Shown here: positions 51,656 through 55,091 of the stretch, piece after piece
How positions within the stretch are numbered: the first letter of the stretch is position 1
Layout: every line of letters begins with the position of its first letter
NCBI GenBank assembly: GCA_934292955.1
Contig: CAKQXZ010000006.1
Location: 1 to 55,091 of the forward strand
Reading direction: 5' to 3'
Origin: an uncultured Clostridia bacterium
GTDB taxonomy: Bacteria; Bacillota_A; Clostridia; Christensenellales; Borkfalkiaceae
Length of the DNA: 55,091 bases
The notes under the pieces: generated by a model
Told to the model about the DNA's origin: nothing
Databases searched by the model: none
The model's input: only the letters and a program-made list of their open reading frames with translations
Made by a program: the position numbers and the translations under genes

Positions 51656-52006
51656 TTACACTTTTTCAGCCGATTCGGGATTTTTACTTGCGATTAGTTT
51701 TTCTTTTGCAAGAGCATATTTCATATCCTGCATAAAACAAGCAAAAGAATAGTATTCCGATACCCTTGGCACGACTACGATATGATAATTTCCCGCTATA
51801 TCAGGTATAAATTCGCGCATAACGGCACGCAACAGACGTTTAATTCTGTTGCGAACAACCGCTCCGCCGTTCTTCTTACTGACGGAATATCCGATTTTAA
51901 GTTCTTTTGCGGGAACGTAAACGAATAAAAAGGTCTTTGTGTAAACGCGTTTGCCTTTTTTGAAAACTTTATCGAAATCGCTACGTTTTTTTAATCTGTT
52001 ATCCAC
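51656..52006 (-). CDS. rnpA: Ribonuclease P protein component
   Basis: 116 residues, basic. LKKRSDFDKVFKKGKR at the N-terminus and the RNR-motif helix VVRNRIKRLLRAVMRE (~50-65) bind the RNase P RNA. Start is GTG 52006; the start region on the other strand reads TTATCCACT, a near DnaA box. Located 45 bases after rpmH, as in most bacteria. Confidence 0.97.
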   Translation of the reverse strand: MDNRLKKRSDFDKVFKKGKRVYTKTFLFVYVPAKELKIGYSVSKKNGGAVVRNRIKRLLRAVMREFIPDIAGNYHIVVVPRVSEYYSFACFMQDMKYALAKEKLIASKNPESAEKV

Positions 52007-52051
52007 TTATACACCGCTCACGAAAACGCGAATACAGTTACTATTGCTCGA

Positions 52052-52186
52052 TTACGCGGAAAGTTTATGACGACCTTTTGCTCTTCTTCTCTTAAGTACG
52101 TTTCTTCCGGTCTTTGTAGCCATTCTTTTTCTGAAGCCGTGTACTTTGCTTCTCTGTCTTTTCTTGGGTTGATAAGTTCTTTTCAT
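52052..52186 (-). CDS. rpmH: 50S ribosomal protein L34
   Basis: 44 residues read from the minus strand: [18 protein letters not shown], then [20 protein letters not shown] and RHKLSA. This is the standard L34 sequence. AGGAGGAAACAT precedes the ATG. It is the first gene of the rpmH-rnpA-yidD-yidC-khpB operon. In most bacteria rpmH is divergent from dnaA; here dnaN takes that place, in the same direction. Confidence 0.98.
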   Translation of the reverse strand: MKRTYQPKKRQRSKVHGFRKRMATKTGRNVLKRRRAKGRHKLSA

Positions 52187-52234
52187 TTTATGTTTCCTCC
52201 GATTGCTAACTTTAATAAGTTAAACGCTTTTTCT

Positions 52235-52263
52235 ATTTTATTTATTTGAACGTCTTTTGTCAA
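52235..52263 (-). promoter_or_regulatory. SigA-type promoter of the rpmH operon
   Basis: Read leftward: TTGACA (52258-52263), 17-base spacer, TAAAAT (52235-52240). Confidence 0.8.
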
Positions 52264-52287
52264 CGTTTTTTCGCTTTGTTATTCTAT

Positions 52288-53388
52288 TTAATTCATTCTG
52301 ATCGGCAATACCAGGTATAAACTGTTATCGTCCGAGTTTGGTCTGATTATACAGGGCGCGATGGGCGAGTTCAATGAGAATTTAATGAAATCGTCGCTGA
52401 TTGCGTGCAGACAGTCGATAATATAACGGCTGTTGAAAGCGATGGTAACGTCTTTTCCTTCGAGATTTATAAGTACGTTTTCGTTTACGGTACCTATTTC
52501 GGAATTGGAAGTAACGTTTACATAATCTTCTTTAACGTCGAGAATAACCATGTTGTTACTCATTGCCCTTGCGACGACCGAAGCTCTTGCAACCGCATTT
52601 TCAAAAATGATTTTATTTGTTCTGAATTCGGTAACGAACTTTTCGGGAATGATATGTTTATAATCGATATATTCGCCTTCGAGCAGTCTTGCGGTTAAAA
52701 CGGTGTTTGAAACTTCAACCATAAGTTTACCGCCCTGAATGATTATGGTAACATATTCTTCGTCTTTTTCGAGCAACCTTAAAAGTTCGTTGAGAGCGCG
52801 AGACGGAACAATGGCTTTGACCGTTCCGTGCAGTTCTTTATAAGGCTGACGGCAGAACGCAAGACGGAACCCGTCGAGCGCGACGCAGTTGATCATATCG
52901 TTTTCGGCTTCGATAAGGCAGCCTTTAAGAATAGGACGGCTGTCGTCCTGTAAACAACAGAAAGCGGTACGCGAAACGAGATCTTTGAAATCTTTCTGCA
53001 AGATAGTGAAAGAATTTTCGTTAAGGTCTTTTTTAATAAGCGGGAAATCTTCCGCGCCGAAAGCGTTTATATACCCGCATGACGAACTGTAAGTAATTTT
53101 AAGACGATTGCCTTCGAGATAAAGTTCGAGTTCGTCTTCGCCTTCGAGCTTTTTAACGAGATCGGCAAAAATTTTACCGTTTACCAGCGTTTCACCTTCC
53201 ATGAAGGTTTCTGCGGGAATAGTTTTTTCTATAGATATTTCGGTATCAGTAGCAAGCAAGGTAAGGTTATCGCCCTTACAGGAAAGTTTGATACATTCAA
53301 GAACAGGGTTCTGTCCTTTTCCGCTTATTGCTTTTACTACTTTGCCGACGGCATTCGACAGGTCTATCGCCTTAACGACGGTTTTCAT
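52288..53388 (-). CDS. dnaN: DNA polymerase III beta subunit (sliding clamp)
   Basis: 366 residues, three repeated clamp domains. Recognisable are the N-terminal AVGKVVKAISGKGQNPVLE, LLATDTEISIEKTI, DDSRPILKGCLIEA, ALDGFRLAFC, and the terminal LYLVLPIRMN. GGAGG precedes the ATG. It is transcribed away from the DnaA-box region that starts ~140 bases upstream, and towards rpmH. It lacks its usual neighbours dnaA and recF. Confidence 0.98.
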   Translation of the reverse strand: MKTVVKAIDLSNAVGKVVKAISGKGQNPVLECIKLSCKGDNLTLLATDTEISIEKTIPAETFMEGETLVNGKIFADLVKKLEGEDELELYLEGNRLKITYSSSCGYINAFGAEDFPLIKKDLNENSFTILQKDFKDLVSRTAFCCLQDDSRPILKGCLIEAENDMINCVALDGFRLAFCRQPYKELHGTVKAIVPSRALNELLRLLEKDEEYVTIIIQGGKLMVEVSNTVLTARLLEGEYIDYKHIIPEKFVTEFRTNKIIFENAVARASVVARAMSNNMVILDVKEDYVNVTSNSEIGTVNENVLINLEGKDVTIAFNSRYIIDCLHAISDDFIKFSLNSPIAPCIIRPNSDDNSLYLVLPIRMN

Positions 53389-53524
53389 TCTTGCCTCCGA
53401 TGATATTAGATATATTTTTTTAGTTTTTAATAGTATAAACAGTAGATGCCTGTTATTTTGTGGAAATCAACTAAAATCACGTATTCTACGCTGAATTTTA
53501 ATGTGTATTTCCTGTAGATTTTCT

Positions 53525-53869
53525 TGTGGAAAACCTTGGATAAGTCTGTGGATAGCCGGATCGAAGGTGGATAACTCCGTTTTACGGTCGTTTGATTTTT
53601 ATAAAACCCTATCCGACCGCCATAGCCCCTAAACCCGACTTTCCGTTTTTAACCGTTATTCTTATTATATAATATATTAAAAAATAAATCAAATAAATAG
53701 GTCGCAATTCCGATATTTTTACGTTCTTGCGGTGTTTTTATCCCTTTTTTCGACCGATTTTACTAAGTTGTCCACCAAAACGTAAAAAGTTATCCACTTT
53801 TCCACAGTTTTTAACGGTGGATAACTGTGGATAATCTTATTATTTTTGTGAATTACCGATTTATCCACA
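53525..53869. other. Putative chromosomal replication origin (oriC)
   Basis: DnaA boxes (TTATCCACA type): perfect at 53861-53869 (+) and 53826-53834 (-); one mismatch at 53547-53555 (-), 53566-53574 (-), 53790-53798 (+), 53816-53824 (-); weaker at 53525, 53535, 53768 and 53798. An A/T-only-like stretch at about 53655-53700 separates the two box clusters and could be the unwinding element. Genes diverge from here (dnaN left, rsmG right). No protein is encoded; an apparent N-terminal extension of rsmG crosses it. Confidence 0.85.
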
Positions 53870-53916
53870 AAGGTAAGCATTTTTATTCGAAAAATTTACC
53901 TTTTAAGGGTTATTGC

Positions 53917-53945
53917 TTGTCTTTATTTTGCCGATGTGTTATTAT
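53917..53945 (+). promoter_or_regulatory. Promoter of rsmG, probably leaderless
   Basis: TTGTCT (53917-53922), 17-base spacer, TATTAT (53940-53945). The transcription start would fall at or one base before the ATG at 53953. Confidence 0.6.
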
Positions 53946-53952
53946 TTTTGCT

Positions 53953-54636
53953 ATGAATATAGATTACTGTATGTTGACAACCTCGTTTGACGAAAATAAG
54001 AAAAACAAATTCGACGTCTTTTACGGATTGTTGACCGAAACAAATAAAAAATTCAATCTTACCGCGATTACCGAAAAAAACGACGTTTATCTTAAGCATT
54101 TTGCAGACAGTCTTGCGGGCTTAAAATATTTCGAAAGCGGAAAAAGCGTTCTCGAGATAGGTTCGGGCGGCGGTTTTCCGTCCGTTCCGCTAAAAATTGC
54201 GGACGAAAGCCTTGATTTTACTCTCGTGGAATCGAACGCAAAAAAATGCGGATATCTCGAGCAAGTAAAAACCGCGCTTAATTTCGATAATTTTGTAACG
54301 GTGAATGCAAGAGCCGAAGAGTTTGCGCGGAAAAACGGAGAAATATTTGATTATGTAACGGCGCGCGCCGTCGCTCCGTCGGCTGTTTTATGCGAACTTA
54401 CTTTACCCTGCCTTAAAATCGGCGGAAAGGGCGTATTTTATAAAAACTATTCGGAAGAAGAAATAAATAATGCCGGAAGGGCTGCCGAAAAACTCGGTTG
54501 CAGATTGCTTTCGGTAAACAAATACGCGCTTAACGGCGTTGCTGGCGAAAGATGCGTTATTTTAATAGAAAAAATAAAGCAAACTTCGGACGTTTATCCC
54601 CGCGCTTACAACAAAATTCTGAAAAAGCCGCTGTAA
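53953..54636 (+). CDS. rsmG: 16S rRNA (guanine527-N7)-methyltransferase
   Basis: 227 residues. N-terminal helices (NKKFNLTAITEKNDVYLKHF with the conserved LTAI and KH.DS pattern), SAM site VLEIGSGGGFPSVPLKIA (~69-86), and the FDYVTARAVAP catalytic-region motif. The open frame extends 42 codons upstream through the DnaA boxes, but that part is unlike the family; ATG 53953 is the natural start and lies directly behind the -10, with no ribosome site, so translation may be leaderless. A start at 53971 is an alternative. Confidence 0.95.
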   Translation: MNIDYCMLTTSFDENKKNKFDVFYGLLTETNKKFNLTAITEKNDVYLKHFADSLAGLKYFESGKSVLEIGSGGGFPSVPLKIADESLDFTLVESNAKKCGYLEQVKTALNFDNFVTVNARAEEFARKNGEIFDYVTARAVAPSAVLCELTLPCLKIGGKGVFYKNYSEEEINNAGRAAEKLGCRLLSVNKYALNGVAGERCVILIEKIKQTSDVYPRAYNKILKKPL

Positions 54637-54729
54637 GCGTATGCTAACAAAAAATACACTTTACGTAAATTCAAATATGCAATTACAATAAAAAAACTGT
54701 TAAAAGTGTCAAAAAATAACGTTTTATCA

Positions 54730-54758
54730 TTGACTTATATCGGGCGTGAATGTATAAT
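54730..54758 (+). promoter_or_regulatory. SigA-type promoter of the pyruvate:ferredoxin oxidoreductase gene
   Basis: TTGACT (54730-54735), 17-base spacer, consensus TATAAT (54753-54758). The ~80-base leader has a small CAGAC/GTCTG hairpin and ends in CCGGAGG before the ATG. Confidence 0.88.
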
Positions 54759-54776
54759 AAATAAAGTGGGATTTGA

Positions 54777-55091
<315 letters not shown>

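Noticed and set aside
53827..53952. N-terminal extension of RsmG through the DnaA boxes
   Set aside because: The extension is unlike the family and the promoter lies inside it.

Overview
This 55 kb window is a near-origin chromosomal segment of a Gram-positive, probably anaerobic, endospore-forming bacterium of the Clostridia type. The supporting signs are spore genes (spmA, spmB, spoIVFA, spoIVFB and a SPOCS/LysM coat-type protein), oxygen-defence and anaerobic enzymes (rubrerythrin, a PerR-like regulator, a 2x[4Fe-4S] ferredoxin, the start of pyruvate:ferredoxin oxidoreductase, an iron-sulfur serine dehydratase), SigA-type promoters with 17-base spacers, AGGAGG-type ribosome sites and many lipoproteins. 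The species is not identifiable from the sequence alone.

Layout. 1-5 kb: the tail of an Ala/Lys/Glu-repeat protein, nagB with a possible operator pair, two small envelope proteins, and an AT-rich TM2-protein/HTH-regulator pair that looks acquired. 5-20 kb, mostly leftward: rubrerythrin/perR, miaA, a cyclophilin-like lipoprotein, a zinc-ribbon/DUF1858/SPFH cluster resembling ydjG-ydjI, metG-tatD-rsmA, rightward spmAB, a CDF transporter, serine dehydratase and an M18 aminopeptidase. 20.6-23.5 kb: a yybP-ykoY (Mn2+) riboswitch in front of a P2-type cation ATPase. 23.6-31 kb: ogt, two membrane proteins, tcdA and recF leftward; dnaA-mnmG rightward. 31-43 kb: a surface protein with a tyrosine-phosphatase lipoprotein, ispE, the SPOCS protein, ferredoxin, cls, a DUF2726 protein, spoIVFAB and an ArsB/NhaD-type permease. 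43-52 kb: envelope and translation operons leftward (pyrH-frr-uppS-cdsA, dxr-rseP, rpmH-rnpA-yidD-yidC-khpB). 52.3-55 kb: dnaN leftward, a DnaA-box cluster, then rsmG and nifJ rightward.

The origin appears to lie at about 53.5-53.9 kb between dnaN and rsmG, not beside dnaA. That interval has several DnaA boxes and an AT-rich stretch, and genes mostly diverge from it. dnaA sits about 25 kb away with no boxes next to it, and recF and dnaN are separated from each other and from dnaA-mnmG, so the usual dnaA-dnaN-recF order is broken.

The most unusual structure is a dispersed short repeat: a weak hairpin with consensus close to GCCTATARGTCG followed by RTTATCGGC. It recurs about every 2-5 kb, nearly always just downstream of the stop codon of a leftward gene, and three copies directly abut intrinsic terminators. 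Convincing copies also lie inside miaA and the ArsB/NhaD-type permease gene. I do not recognise this family. I saw no CRISPR array, insertion sequence, tRNA or rRNA gene.
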